Below, piece after piece: positions 12,258 through 24,738 of a DNA stretch of 64,000 bases. The translations under genes and the position numbers were made by a program. The stretch lies in contig OW028574.1 of NCBI GenBank assembly GCA_932294295.1, positions 30,326,145-30,390,144 on the forward strand. The letters are read 5' to 3'. The notes under the pieces were generated by a model that saw only the letters and a list, made by a program, of their open reading frames with translations, did not search any database and had not been told where the DNA came from. Position 1 is the stretch's first letter. Each line of letters opens with the position of its first letter. The DNA is from Alitta virens (lineage: Eukaryota; Annelida; Polychaeta; Phyllodocida; Nereididae).

Positions 12258-14064
12258 TTATGTTTCTTATACAACTGCCTCAGGTTCTTCTTTGACTGGC
12301 GATTCTGGTGCAGTTTCAGCTCCTTTAACTTCTTCTGTCACAACAGCTTCCACCATAACAGACTCACGTTCTTCGTTGAAGAGCCATTCTGGTCCAACTG
12401 CAGCTTCTGCAACAACTGCTATCTTTCACAACAGCCTCAGGTTCTTCTTTGTCATGGTGATTCTGGTGCAGCTTGAGCTTCTGTAACTTCTTCATTTACA
12501 ATTGCTTCCTCCACAATATCCTCAGGTTCTTTGACTGGTGACTCAGGCGCTGATTCAGCTTCTGTAACATCTTCAGTCAGGATTGTTTCCTCCACAACAG
12601 ACACATGTTCTTCTTCGACTGGTGATTCTGGTGCATTTGCAATTTCAGTAACTTCTTCTATCACAACTGCTTCTTCCACAACTGACTCACATTCTTCCTT
12701 GAAGAGCAATTCAGGTCCAGTTTCTGTTTCTGTAACTTCTTCTGTCACAACGGCTTCCTCCACAACATACTCACGTCCTTTGACTGGTGATTTTTGAGCA
12801 GCTTTAGCTTCTGTAACTTCTTGTGTCACAATTGCTTTTTCCACAACAGCCTCAGATTCTTCTTTGACTGGTGATTCCATTGGGGTTTCAGCTTCGGTAA
12901 CTTCTATCACAACTACTTCTTCCACAACTGCCTTCAGTTCTTGGACTGGTGATTCCAGTGTGGTTTCAGCTTCGGTAACTTCCTCTATCACAACTACTTC
13001 TTCCACAACTGCCTTCAGTTCTTCTTTGACTGGTGATTCTCTGGTGCAGCTTGAGCTTTGGTAACTTCTTCTGTCACAACGGCTTCCACAACAGACTCAG
13101 GTTCTTCCTTGACTGGTGATTTCAGTGTGGTTTCAGCTTCGGTAACTTCTATCACAACTACTTCTTCCACAACTGCCTTCAGTTCTTGGACTGGTCATTC
13201 CAGTGTGGTTTCAGCTTCGGTAACTTCCTCTATCACAACTACTTCTTCCACAACTGCCTTCAGTTCTTCTTTGACTGGTGATTCTCTGGTGCAGCTTGAG
13301 CTTCGGTAACTTCTTCTGTCACAACGGCTTCCACAACAGACTCAGGTTCTTCCTTGACTGGTGATTTCAGTGTGGTTTCAGCTTCGGTAACTTCTATCAC
13401 AACTACTTCTTCCACAACTGCCTTCAGTTCTTGGACTGGTGATTCCAGTGTGGTTTCAGCTTCGGTAGCTTCCTATATCACAACTCCCTCTCTTCCACAA
13501 CTGCCTTCAGTTCTTCTTTGACTGGTGATTCTCTGGTGCAGCTTGAGCTTCGGTAACTTCTTCTGTCACAACGGCTTCCACAACAGACTCAGGTTCTTCC
13601 TTGACTGGTGATTTCAGTGTGGTTTCAGCTTCGGTAACTTCTATCACAACTACTTCTTCCACAACTGCCTTCAGTTCTTGGACTGGTGATTCCAGTGTGG
13701 TTTCAGCTTCGGTAACTTCCTCTATCACAACTACTTCTTCCACAACTGCCTTCAGTTCTTCTTTGACTGGTGATTCTGGTGCAGCTTGAGCTTCAGTAAC
13801 TTCTTCTGTCACTATTGCTTGCTCCAGAACAGTTTCAGGCTCTGACTTGACTGGTGAATCTGGTGCAGTGTCAGTTTTTGTAACTTCTTTTGAAACAATT
13901 GCTTCTTCCACAACAGAATCACATTCCTCCTGGACTAGCAATTCTGGTGCATCTTCAGCTTCTATAACTTCTTCTTTCACAATTTCTTCTTTCACAATAG
14001 CCTCAGGTTCTTCTTTGACTGGTGACTCTAGTGCAGTTTCAGTTCCTGCAATTTCTTGTGACAC
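12258..14064 (-). repeat. U9, 1,807 bp
   Basis: Same make-up as U8 without the TAA. Open segments 12452-13006 and 13507-14064. Private changes are actggtcattcc near 13,195 (shared with U25) and ggtagcttcc near 13,468 (not shared). Confidence 0.9.
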
Positions 14065-15378
14065 TTATGTTTCTTATACAACTGCCTCAGGTTCTTCTTT
14101 GACTGGCGATTCTGGTGCAGTTTCAGCTCCTTTAACTTCTTCTGTCACAACAGCTTCCACCATAACAGACTCACGTTCTTCGTTGAAGAGCCATTCTGGT
14201 CCAACTGCAGCTTCTGCAACAACTGCTATCTTTCACAACAGCCTCAGGTTCTTCTTTGTCATGGTGATTCTGGTGCAGCTTGAGCTTCTGTAACTTCTTC
14301 ATTTACAATTGCTTCCTCCACAATATCCTCAGGTTCTTTGACTGGTGACTCAGGCGCTGATTCAGCTTCTGTAACATCTTCAGTCAGGATTGTTTCCTCC
14401 ACAACAGACACATGTTCTTCTTCGACTGGTGATTCTGGTGCATTTGCAATTTCAGTAACTTCTTCTATCACAACTGCTTCTTCCACAACTGACTCACATT
14501 TTTCCTTGAAGAGCAATTCAGGTCCAGTTTCTGTTTCTGTAACTTCTTCTGTCACAACGGCTTCCTCCACAACATACTCACGTCCTTTGACTGGTGATTT
14601 TTGAGCAGCTTTAGCTTCTGTAACTTCTTGTGTCACAATTGCTTTTTCCACAACAGCCTCAGATTCTTCTTTGACTGGTGATTCCATTGGGGTTTCAGCT
14701 TCGGTAACTTCTATCACAACTACTTCTTCCACAACTGCCTTCAGTTCTTGGACTGGTGATTCCAGTGTGGTTTCAGCTTCGGTAACTTCCTCTATCACAA
14801 CTACTTCTTCCACAACTGCCTTCAGTTCTTCTTTGACTGGTGATTCTCTGGTGCAGCTTGAGCTTTGGTAACTTCTTCTGTCACAGCGGCTTCCACAACA
14901 GACTCAGGTTCTTCCTTGACTGGTGATTTCAGTGTGGTTTCAGCTTCGGTAACTTCTATCACAACTACTTCTTCCACAACTGCCTTCAGTTCTTGGACTG
15001 GTGATTCCAGTGTGGTTTCAGCTTCGGTAACTTCCTCTATCACAACTACTTCTTCCACAACTGCCTTCAGTTCTTCTTTGACTGGTGATTCTGGTGCAGC
15101 TTGAGCTTTGGTAACTTCTTCTGTCACTATTGCTTGCTCAGAACAGTTTCAGGCTCTGACTTGACTGGTGAATCTGGTGCACTGTCAGTTTTTGTAACTT
15201 CTTTTGTAACAATTGCTTCTTCCACAACAGAATCACATTCCTCCTGGACTAGCAATTCTGGTGCATCTTCAGCTTCTATAACTTCTTCTTTCACAATTTC
15301 TTCTTTCACAATAGCCTCAGGTTCTTCTTTGACTGGTGACTCTAGTGCAGTTTCAGTTCCTGCAATTTCTTGTGACAC
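14065..15378 (-). repeat. U10, 1,314 bp by offsetting indels
   Basis: 74-nt module 8 (plus 1) and a 1-nt deletion in module 13 (gctcagaac near 15,139; minus 1). Open segments 14259-14813, 14822-15127 and 15127-15378. The deletion splits the second reading segment and gives the VLSKQ ending. FKEKCES variant in module 5, shared with U26. Confidence 0.9.
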
Positions 15379-15484
15379 TTATGTTTCTTATACAACTGCC
15401 TCAGGTTCTTCTTTGACTGGCGATTCTGGTGCAGTTTCAGCTCCTTTAATTTCTTCTGTCACAACAGCTTCCACCATAACAGAC

Positions 15485-16207
15485 TCACGTTCTTCGTTGA
15501 AGAGCCATTCTGGTCCAACTGCAGCTTCTGCAACAACTGCTATCTTTCACAACAGCCTCAGGTTCTTCTTTGACTGGTGATTCCATTGGGGTTTCAGCTT
15601 CGGTAACTTCTATCACAACTACTTCTTCCACAACTGCCTTCAGTTCTTGGACTGGTGATTCCAGTGTGGTTTCAGCTTCGGTAACTTCCTCTATCACAAC
15701 TACTTCTTCCACAACTGCCTTCAGTTCTTCTTTGACTGGTGATTCTGGTGCAGCTTGAGCTTCTGTAACTTCTTCATTTACAATTGCTTCCTCCACAATA
15801 TCCTCAGGTTCTTTGACTGGTGACTCAGGCGCTGATTCAGCTTCTGTAACATCTTCAGTCAGGATTGTTTCCTCCACAACAGACACATGTTCTTCTTCGA
15901 CTGGTGATTCTGGTGCATTTGCAATTTCAGTAACTTCTTCTATCACAACTGCTTCTTCCACAACTGACTCACATTCTTCCTTGAAGAGCAATTCAGGTCC
16001 AGTTTCTGTTTCTGTAACTTCTTCTGTCACAACGGCTTCCTCCACAACATACTCACGTCCTTTGACTGGTGATTTTTGAGCAGCTTTAGCTTCTGTAACT
16101 TCTTGTGTCACAATTGCTTTTTCCACAACAGCCTCAGATTCTTCTTTGACTGGTGATTCCATTGGGGTTTCAGCTTCGGTAACTTCTATCACAACTACTT
16201 CTTCCAC
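15485..16207 (-). pseudogene. 240-codon open segment with inserted dimer
   Basis: Starts at Met in module 2 and reads modules 2-7, the ectopic 162-bp dimer (SPVKEELKAVV then SPVQELKAVV types), and the first half of module 8, then leaves frame. Equivalent segments are 38641-39363 and 42744-43466. The in-frame, codon-multiple size of the insertion keeps the segment open but does not repair the module 8 shift. Confidence 0.35.
15571..15732 (-). repeat. 162-bp ectopic dimer (modules 1-2 between 7 and 8), U11
   Basis: An 84 plus 78 nt pair of modules 1 and 2, with the ccattgggg mark of module 2, sits where modules 7 and 8 normally touch. Ends are approximate because gactggtgattc occurs at both borders. 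Same insertion in U27 and U30. Confidence 0.85.
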
Positions 16208-16853
16208 AACTGCCTTCAGTTCTTGGACTGGTGATTCCAGTGTGGTTTCAGCTTCGGTAACTTCCTATATCACAACTACTTCTTCCACAACTGGCTTCAG
16301 TTCTTCTTTGACTGGTGATTCTCTGGTGCAGCTTGAGCTTTGGTAACTTCTTCTGTCACAGCGGCTTCCACAACAGACTCAGGTTCTTCCTTGACTGGTG
16401 ATTTGAGTGTGGTTTCAGCTTCGGTAACTTCTATCACAACTACTTCTTCCACAACTGCCTTCAGTTCTTGGACTGGTGATTCCAGTGTGGTTTCAGCTTC
16501 GGTAACTTCCTCTATCACAACTACTTCTTCCACAACTGCCTTCAGTTCTTCTTTGACTGGTGATTCTGGTGCAGCTTGAGCTTTGGTAACTTCTTCTGTC
16601 ACTATTGCTTGCTCAGAACAGTTTCAGGCTCTGACTTGACTGGTGAATCTGGTGCACTGTCAGTTTTTGTAACTTCTTTTGTAACAATTGCTTCTTCCAC
16701 AACAGAATCACATTCCTCCTGGACTAGCAATTCTGGTGCATCTTCAGCTTCTATAACTTCTTCTTTCACAATTTCTTCTTTCACAATAGCCTCAGGTTCT
16801 TCTTTGACTGGTGACTCTAGTGCAGTTTCAGTTCCTGCAATTTCTTGTGACAC

Positions 16854-18168
16854 TTATGTTTCTTATACAACTGCCTCAGGTTCTTCTTTGACTGGCGATT
16901 CTGGTGCAGTTTCAGCTCCTTTAATTTCTTCTGTCACAACAGCTTCCACCATAACAGACTCACGTTCTTCGTTGAAGAGCCATTCTGGTCCAACTGCAGC
17001 TTCTGCAACAACTGCTATCTTTCACAACAGCCTCAGGTTCTTCTTTGTCATGGTGATTCTGGTGCAGCTTGAGCTTCTGTAACTTCTTCATTTACAATTG
17101 CTTCCTCCACAATATCCTCAGGTTCTTTGACTGGTGACTCAGGCGCTGATTCAGCTTCTGTAACATCTTCAGTCAGGATTGTTTCCTCCACAACAGACAC
17201 ATGTTCTTCTTCGACTGGTGATTCTGGTGCATTTGCAATTTCAGTAACTTCCTCTATCACAACTGCTTCTTCCACAACTGACTCACATTCTTCCTTGAAG
17301 AGCAATTCAGGTCCAGTTTCCGTTTCTGTAACTTCTTCTGTCACAACGGCTTCCTCCACAACATACTCACGTCCTTTGACTGGTGATTTTTGAGCAGCTT
17401 TAGCTTCTGTAACTTCTTGTGTCACAATTGCTTTTTCCACAACAGCCTCAGATTCTTCTTTGACTGGTGATTCCATTGGGGTTTCAGCTTCGGTAACTTC
17501 TATCACAACTACTTCTTCCACAACTGCCTTCAGTTCTTGGACTGGTGATTCCAGTGTGGTTTCAGCTTCGGTAACTTCCTCTATCACAACTACTTCTTCC
17601 ACAACTGCCTTCAGTTCTTCTTTGACTGGTGATTCTCTGGTGCAGCTTGAGCTTTGGTAACTTCTTCTGTCACAACGGCTTCCACAACAGACTCAGGTTC
17701 TTCCTTGACTGGTGATTTCAGTGTGGTTTCAGCTTCGGTAACTTCTATCACAACTACTTCTTCCACAACTGCCTTCAGTTCTTGGACTGGTGATTCCAGT
17801 GTGGTTTCAGCTTCGGTAACTTCCTCTATCACAACTACTTCTTCCACAACTGCCTTCAGTTCTTCTTTGACTGGTGATTCTGGTGCAGCTTGAGCTTCGG
17901 TAACTTCTTCTGTCACTATTGCTTGCTCCAGAACAGTTTCAGGCTCTGACTTGACTTGTGAATCTGGTGCACTGTCAGTTTTTGTAACTTCTTTTGTAAC
18001 AATTGCTTCTTCCACAACAGAATCACATTCCTCCTGGACTAGCAATTCTGGTGCATCTTCAGCTTCTATAACTTCTTCTTTCACAATTTCTTCTTTCACA
18101 ATAGCCTCAGGTTCTTCTTTGACTGGTGACTCTAGTGCAGTTTCAGTTCCTGCAATTTCTTGTGACAC
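16854..18168 (-). repeat. U12, 1,315 bp
   Basis: 74-nt module 8. Open segments 17048-17602 and 17611-18168. The gacttgtga change near 17,957 gives DSQVK for DSPVK in module 13/12. Recurs as U15, U28 and U31. Confidence 0.9.
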
Positions 18169-19482
18169 TTATGTTTCTTATACAACTGCCTCAGGTTCTT
18201 CTTTGACTGGCGATTCTGGTGCAGTTTCAGCTCCTTTAACTTCTTCTATTACAACAGCTTCCACCATAACAGACTCACGTTCTTCGTTGAAGAGCCATTC
18301 TGGTCCAACTGCAGCTTCTGCAACAACTGCTATCTTTCACAACAGCCTCAGGTTCTTCTTTGACTGGTGATTCTGGTGCAGCTTGAGCTTCTGTAACTTC
18401 TTCATTTACAATTGCTTCCTCCACAATATCCTCAGGTTCTTTGACTGGTGACTCAGGCGCTGATTCAGCTTCTGTAACATCTTCAGTCAGGATTGTTTCC
18501 TCCACAACAGACATATGTTCTACTTTGACAGGTGATTCTGGTGCATTTGCAATTTCAGTAACTTCTTCTATCACAACTGCTTCTTCCACAACTGACTCAC
18601 ATTCTTCCTTGAAGAGCAATTCAGGTCCAGTTTCCGTTTCTGTAACTTCTTCTGTCACAACGGCTTCCTCCACAACATACTCACGTCCTTTGACTGGTGA
18701 TTTTTGAGCAGCTTTAGCTTCTGTAACTTCTTGTGTCACAATTGCTTTTTCCACAACAGCCTCAGATTCTTCTTTGACTGGTGATTCCATTGGGGTTTCA
18801 GCTTCGGTAACTTCTATCACAACTACTTCTTCCACAACTGCCTTCAGTTCTTGGACTGGTGATTCCAGTGTGGTTTCAGCTTCGGTAATTTCCTATATCA
18901 CAACTACTTCTTCCACAACTGCCTTCAGTTCTTCTTTGACTGGTGATTCTCTGGTGCAGCTTGAGCTTCGGTAACTTCTTCTGTCACAACGGCTTCCACA
19001 ACAGACTCAGGTTCTTCCTTGACTGGTGATTTCAGTGTGGTTTCAGCTTCGGTAACTTCTATCACAACTACTTCTTCCACAACTGCCTTCAGTTCTTGGA
19101 CTGGTGATTCCAGTGTGGTTTCAGCTTCGGTAACTTCCTCCATCACAACTACTTCTTCCACAACTGCCTTCAGTTCTTCTTTGACTGGTGATTCTGGTGC
19201 AGCTTGAGCTTCGGTAACTTCTTCTGTCACTATTGCTTGCTCCAGAACAGTTTCAGGCACTGACTTGACTGGTGAATCTGGTGCACTGTCAGTTTTTGTA
19301 ACTTCTTTTGTAACAATTGCTTCTTCCACAACAGAATCACATTCCTCCTGGACTAGCAATTCTGGTGCATCTTCAGCTTCTATAACTTCTTCTTTCACAA
19401 TTTCTTCTTTCACAATAGCCTCAGGTTCTTCTTTGACTGGTGACTCTAGTGCAGTTTCAGTTCCTGCAATTTCTTGTGACAC
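18169..19482 (-). repeat. U13, 1,314 bp
   Basis: 73-nt module 8. Open segments 18275-18835 and 18925-19482. VKVEHMS in module 6 (tgttctactttgacagg near 18,518), VVMEE in module 14 and TAG in module 1 near 18,893. First unit with the SVPETV form of module 13 (ggcactgac), general after 49 kb. Recurs as U16. Confidence 0.9.
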
Positions 19483-20795
19483 TTATGTTTCTTATACAAC
19501 TGCCTCAGGTTCTTCTTTGACTGGCGATTCTGGTGCAGTTTCAGCTCCTTTAACTTCTTCTGTCACAACAGCTTCCACCATAACAGACTCACGTTCTCCG
19601 TTGAAGAGCCATTCTGGTCCAACTGCAGCTTCTGCAACAACTGCTATCTTTCACAACAGCCTCAGGTTCTTCTTTGACTGGTGATTCTGGTGCAGCTTGA
19701 GCTTCTGTAACTTCTTCATTTACAATTGCTTCCTCCACAATATCCTCAGGTTCTTTGACTGGTGACTCAGGCGCTGATTCAGCTTCTGTAACATCTTCAG
19801 TCAGGATTGTTTCCTCCACAACAGACACATGTTCTTCTTCGACTGGTGATTCTGGTGCATTTGCAATTTCAGTAACTTCTTCTATCACAACTGCTTCTTC
19901 CACAACTGACTCACATTCTTCCTTGAAGAGCAATTCAGGTCCAGTTTCCGTTTCTGTAACTTCTTCTGTCACAACGGCTTCCTCCACAACATACTCACGT
20001 CCTTTGACTGGTGATTTTTGAGCAGCTTTAGCTTCTGTAACTTCTTGTGTCACAATTGCTTTTTCCACAACAGCCTCAGATTCTTCTTTGACTGGTGATT
20101 CCATTGGGGTTTCAGCTTCGGTAACTTCTATCACAACTACTTCTTCCACAACTGCCTTCAGTTCTTGGACTGGTGATTCCAGTGTGGTTTCAGCTTCGGT
20201 AACTTCCTATATCACAACTACTTCTTCCACAACTGGCTTCAGTTCTTCTTTGACTGGTGATTCTCTGGTGCAGCTTGAGCTTTGGTAACTTCTTCTGTCA
20301 CAGCGGCTTCCACAACAGACTCAGGTTCTTCCTTGACTGGTGATTTGAGTGTGGTTTCAGCTTCGGTAACTTCTATCACAACTACTTCTTCCACAACTGC
20401 CTTCAGTTCTTGGACTGGTGATTCCAGTGTGGTTTCAGCTTCGGTAACTTCCTCTATCACAACTACTTCTTCCACAACTGCCTTCAGTTCTTCTTTGACT
20501 GGTGATTCTGGTGCAGCTTGAGCTTTGGTAACTTCTTCTGTCACTATTGCTTGCTCAGAACAGTTTCAGGCTCTGACTTGACTGGTGAATCTGGTGCACT
20601 GTCAGTTTTTGTAACTTCTTTTGTAACAATTGCTTCTTCCACAACAGAATCACATTCCTCCTGGACTAGCAATTCTGGTGCATCTTCAGCTTCTATAACT
20701 TCTTCTTTCACAATTTCTTCTTTCACAATAGCCTCAGGTTCTTCTTTGACTGGTGACTCTAGTGCAGTTTCAGTTCCTGCAATTTCTTGTGACAC
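19483..20795 (-). repeat. U14, 1,313 bp, hybrid unit
   Basis: 73-nt module 8 and the 1-nt module 13 deletion near 20,555. Open segments 19589-20149, 20239-20544 and 20544-20795. Left end matches U17 (ctccg near 19,606), right part matches U11 (cacatg near 19,826, TTGF near 20,235): the crossover product of the 3,942-bp duplication. Confidence 0.88.
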
Positions 20796-22110
20796 TTATG
20801 TTTCTTATACAACTGCCTCAGGTTCTTCTTTGACTGGCGATTCTGGTGCAGTTTCAGCTCCTTTAATTTCTTCTGTCACAACAGCTTCCACCATAACAGA
20901 CTCACGTTCTTCGTTGAAGAGCCATTCTGGTCCAACTGCAGCTTCTGCAACAACTGCTATCTTTCACAACAGCCTCAGGTTCTTCTTTGTCATGGTGATT
21001 CTGGTGCAGCTTGAGCTTCTGTAACTTCTTCATTTACAATTGCTTCCTCCACAATATCCTCAGGTTCTTTGACTGGTGACTCAGGCGCTGATTCAGCTTC
21101 TGTAACATCTTCAGTCAGGATTGTTTCCTCCACAACAGACACATGTTCTTCTTCGACTGGTGATTCTGGTGCATTTGCAATTTCAGTAACTTCCTCTATC
21201 ACAACTGCTTCTTCCACAACTGACTCACATTCTTCCTTGAAGAGCAATTCAGGTCCAGTTTCCGTTTCTGTAACTTCTTCTGTCACAACGGCTTCCTCCA
21301 CAACATACTCACGTCCTTTGACTGGTGATTTTTGAGCAGCTTTAGCTTCTGTAACTTCTTGTGTCACAATTGCTTTTTCCACAACAGCCTCAGATTCTTC
21401 TTTGACTGGTGATTCCATTGGGGTTTCAGCTTCGGTAACTTCTATCACAACTACTTCTTCCACAACTGCCTTCAGTTCTTGGACTGGTGATTCCAGTGTG
21501 GTTTCAGCTTCGGTAACTTCCTCTATCACAACTACTTCTTCCACAACTGCCTTCAGTTCTTCTTTGACTGGTGATTCTCTGGTGCAGCTTGAGCTTTGGT
21601 AACTTCTTCTGTCACAACGGCTTCCACAACAGACTCAGGTTCTTCCTTGACTGGTGATTTCAGTGTGGTTTCAGCTTCGGTAACTTCTATCACAACTACT
21701 TCTTCCACAACTGCCTTCAGTTCTTGGACTGGTGATTCCAGTGTGGTTTCAGCTTCGGTAACTTCCTCTATCACAACTACTTCTTCCACAACTGCCTTCA
21801 GTTCTTCTTTGACTGGTGATTCTGGTGCAGCTTGAGCTTCGGTAACTTCTTCTGTCACTATTGCTTGCTCCAGAACAGTTTCAGGCTCTGACTTGACTTG
21901 TGAATCTGGTGCACTGTCAGTTTTTGTAACTTCTTTTGTAACAATTGCTTCTTCCACAACAGAATCACATTCCTCCTGGACTAGCAATTCTGGTGCATCT
22001 TCAGCTTCTATAACTTCTTCTTTCACAATTTCTTCTTTCACAATAGCCTCAGGTTCTTCTTTGACTGGTGACTCTAGTGCAGTTTCAGTTCCTGCAATTT
22101 CTTGTGACAC
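20796..22110 (-). repeat. U15, 1,315 bp, copy of U12
   Basis: 74-nt module 8. Open segments 20990-21544 and 21553-22110, peptide identical to U12, including DSQVK (gacttgtga near 21,899). Confidence 0.9.
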
Positions 22111-23424
22111 TTATGTTTCTTATACAACTGCCTCAGGTTCTTCTTTGACTGGCGATTCTGGTGCAGTTTCAGCTCCTTTAACTTCTTCTATTACAACAGC
22201 TTCCACCATAACAGACTCACGTTCTTCGTTGAAGAGCCATTCTGGTCCAACTGCAGCTTCTGCAACAACTGCTATCTTTCACAACAGCCTCAGGTTCTTC
22301 TTTGACTGGTGATTCTGGTGCAGCTTGAGCTTCTGTAACTTCTTCATTTACAATTGCTTCCTCCACAATATCCTCAGGTTCTTTGACTGGTGACTCAGGC
22401 GCTGATTCAGCTTCTGTAACATCTTCAGTCAGGATTGTTTCCTCCACAACAGACATATGTTCTACTTTGACAGGTGATTCTGGTGCATTTGCAATTTCAG
22501 TAACTTCTTCTATCACAACTGCTTCTTCCACAACTGACTCACATTCTTCCTTGAAGAGCAATTCAGGTCCAGTTTCCGTTTCTGTAACTTCTTCTGTCAC
22601 AACGGCTTCCTCCACAACATACTCACGTCCTTTGACTGGTGATTTTTGAGCAGCTTTAGCTTCTGTAACTTCTTGTGTCACAATTGCTTTTTCCACAACA
22701 GCCTCAGATTCTTCTTTGACTGGTGATTCCATTGGGGTTTCAGCTTCGGTAACTTCTATCACAACTACTTCTTCCACAACTGCCTTCAGTTCTTGGACTG
22801 GTGATTCCAGTGTGGTTTCAGCTTCGGTAATTTCCTATATCACAACTACTTCTTCCACAACTGCCTTCAGTTCTTCTTTGACTGGTGATTCTCTGGTGCA
22901 GCTTGAGCTTCGGTAACTTCTTCTGTCACAACGGCTTCCACAACAGACTCAGGTTCTTCCTTGACTGGTGATTTCAGTGTGGTTTCAGCTTCGGTAACTT
23001 CTATCACAACTACTTCTTCCACAACTGCCTTCAGTTCTTGGACTGGTGATTCCAGTGTGGTTTCAGCTTCGGTAACTTCCTCCATCACAACTACTTCTTC
23101 CACAACTGCCTTCAGTTCTTCTTTGACTGGTGATTCTGGTGCAGCTTGAGCTTCGGTAACTTCTTCTGTCACTATTGCTTGCTCCAGAACAGTTTCAGGC
23201 ACTGACTTGACTGGTGAATCTGGTGCACTGTCAGTTTTTGTAACTTCTTTTGTAACAATTGCTTCTTCCACAACAGAATCACATTCCTCCTGGACTAGCA
23301 ATTCTGGTGCATCTTCAGCTTCTATAACTTCTTCTTTCACAATTTCTTCTTTCACAATAGCCTCAGGTTCTTCTTTGACTGGTGACTCTAGTGCAGTTTC
23401 AGTTCCTGCAATTTCTTGTGACAC
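22111..23424 (-). repeat. U16, 1,314 bp, copy of U13
   Basis: 73-nt module 8. Open segments 22217-22777 and 22867-23424. It repeats VKVEHMS and VVMEE of U13; TAG in module 1 near 22,835. Confidence 0.9.
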
Positions 23425-24738
23425 TTATGTTTCTTATACAACTGCCTCAGGTTCTTCTTTGACTGGCGATTCTGGTGCAGTTTCAGCTCCTTTAACTTCT
23501 TCTGTCACAACAGCTTCCACCATAACAGACTCACGTTCTCCGTTGAAGAGCCATTCTGGTCCAACTGCAGCTTCTGCAACAACTGCTATCTTTCACAACA
23601 GCCTCAGGTTCTTCTTTGACTGGTGATTCTGGTGCAGCTTGAGCTTCTGTAACTTCTTCATTTACAATTGCTTCCTCCACAATATCCTCAGGTTCTTTGA
23701 CTGGTGACTCAGGCGCTGATTCAGCTTCTGTAACATCTTCAGTCAGGATTGTTTCCTCCACAACAGACATATGTTCTTCTTTGACAGGTGATTCTGGTGC
23801 ATTTGCAATTTCAGTAACTTCTTCTATCACAACTGCTTCTTCCACAACTGACTCACATTCTTCCTTGAAGAGCAATTCAGGTCCAGTTTCCGTTTCTGTA
23901 ACTTCTTCTGTCACAACGGCTTCCTCCACAACATACTCACGTCCTTTGACTGGTGATTTTTGAGCAGCTTTAGCTTCTGTAACTTCTTGTGTCACAATTG
24001 CTTTTTCCACAACAGCCTCAGATTCTTCTTTGACTGGTGATTCCATTGGGGTTTCAGCTTCGGTAACTTCTATCACAACTATTTCTTCCACAACTGCCTT
24101 CAGTTCTTGGACTGGTGATTCCAGTGTGGTTTCAGCTTCGGTAACTTCCTCTATCACAACTACTTCTTCCACAACTGCCTTCAGTTCTTCGTTGACTGGT
24201 GATTCTCTGGTGCAGCTTGAGCTTTGGTAACTTCTTCTGTCACAACGGCTTCCACAACAGACTCAGGTTCTTCCTTGACTGGTGATTTCAGTGTGGTTTC
24301 AGCTTCGGTAACTTCTATCACAACTACTTCTTCCACAACTGCCTTCAGTTCTTGGACTGGTGATTCCAGTGTGGTTTCAGCTTCGGTAACTTCCTCTATC
24401 ACAACTACTTCTTCCACAACTGCCTTCAGTTCTTCTTTGACTGATGATTCTGGTGCAGCTTGAGCTTCGGTAACTTCTTCTGTCACTATTGCTTGCTCCA
24501 GAACAGTTTCAGGCTCTGACTTGACTGGTGAATCTGGTGCACTGTCAGTTTTTGTAACTTCTTTTGTAACAATTGCTTCTTCCACAACAGAATCACATTC
24601 CTCCTGGACTAGCAATTCTGGTGCATCTTCAGCTTCTATAACTTCTTCTTTCACAATTTCTTCTTTCACAATAGCCTCAGGTTCTTCTTTGACTGGTGAC
24701 TCTAGTGCAGTTTCAGTTCCTGCAATTTCTTGTGACAC
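23425..24738 (-). repeat. U17, 1,314 bp
   Basis: 73-nt module 8; no TAG in module 1, so the first open segment is 23531-24172 (213 codons); the second is 24181-24738. Private changes are ctatttcttcc near 24,079, cttcgttgactgg near 24,188 (HQSTKN) and gactgatgattc near 24,442. All three recur in U33, and the last also in U36. Confidence 0.9.

Larger units (their letters stand above)
15379..16853 (-). repeat. U11, 1,475 bp, with 162-bp dimer insertion
   Basis: 1,314 plus 162 (modules 1-2 inserted between modules 7 and 8) minus 1 (module 13 deletion). The insertion lengthens the first open segment to 240 codons (15485-16207). Others are 16297-16602 and 16602-16853. TAG in module 1 near 16,264. 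Partners are U27 and U30. Confidence 0.9.
15800..23683 (-). repeat. 3,942-bp tandem duplication, two copies (U11 right to U17 left)
   Basis: U12/U13 recur as U15/U16 exactly 3,942 bp away. Shared rare variants are the plus-frame TCES change (17957 and 21899 area), VKVEHMS (18275-18835 and 22217-22777) and VVMEE (18925-19482 and 22867-23424). U14 is the hybrid junction: its left end has the ctccg variant of U17 and its right part has the cacatg and TTGF variants of U11. Outer ends are approximate; the breakpoint lies between about 19,606 and 19,827. Confidence 0.85.
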
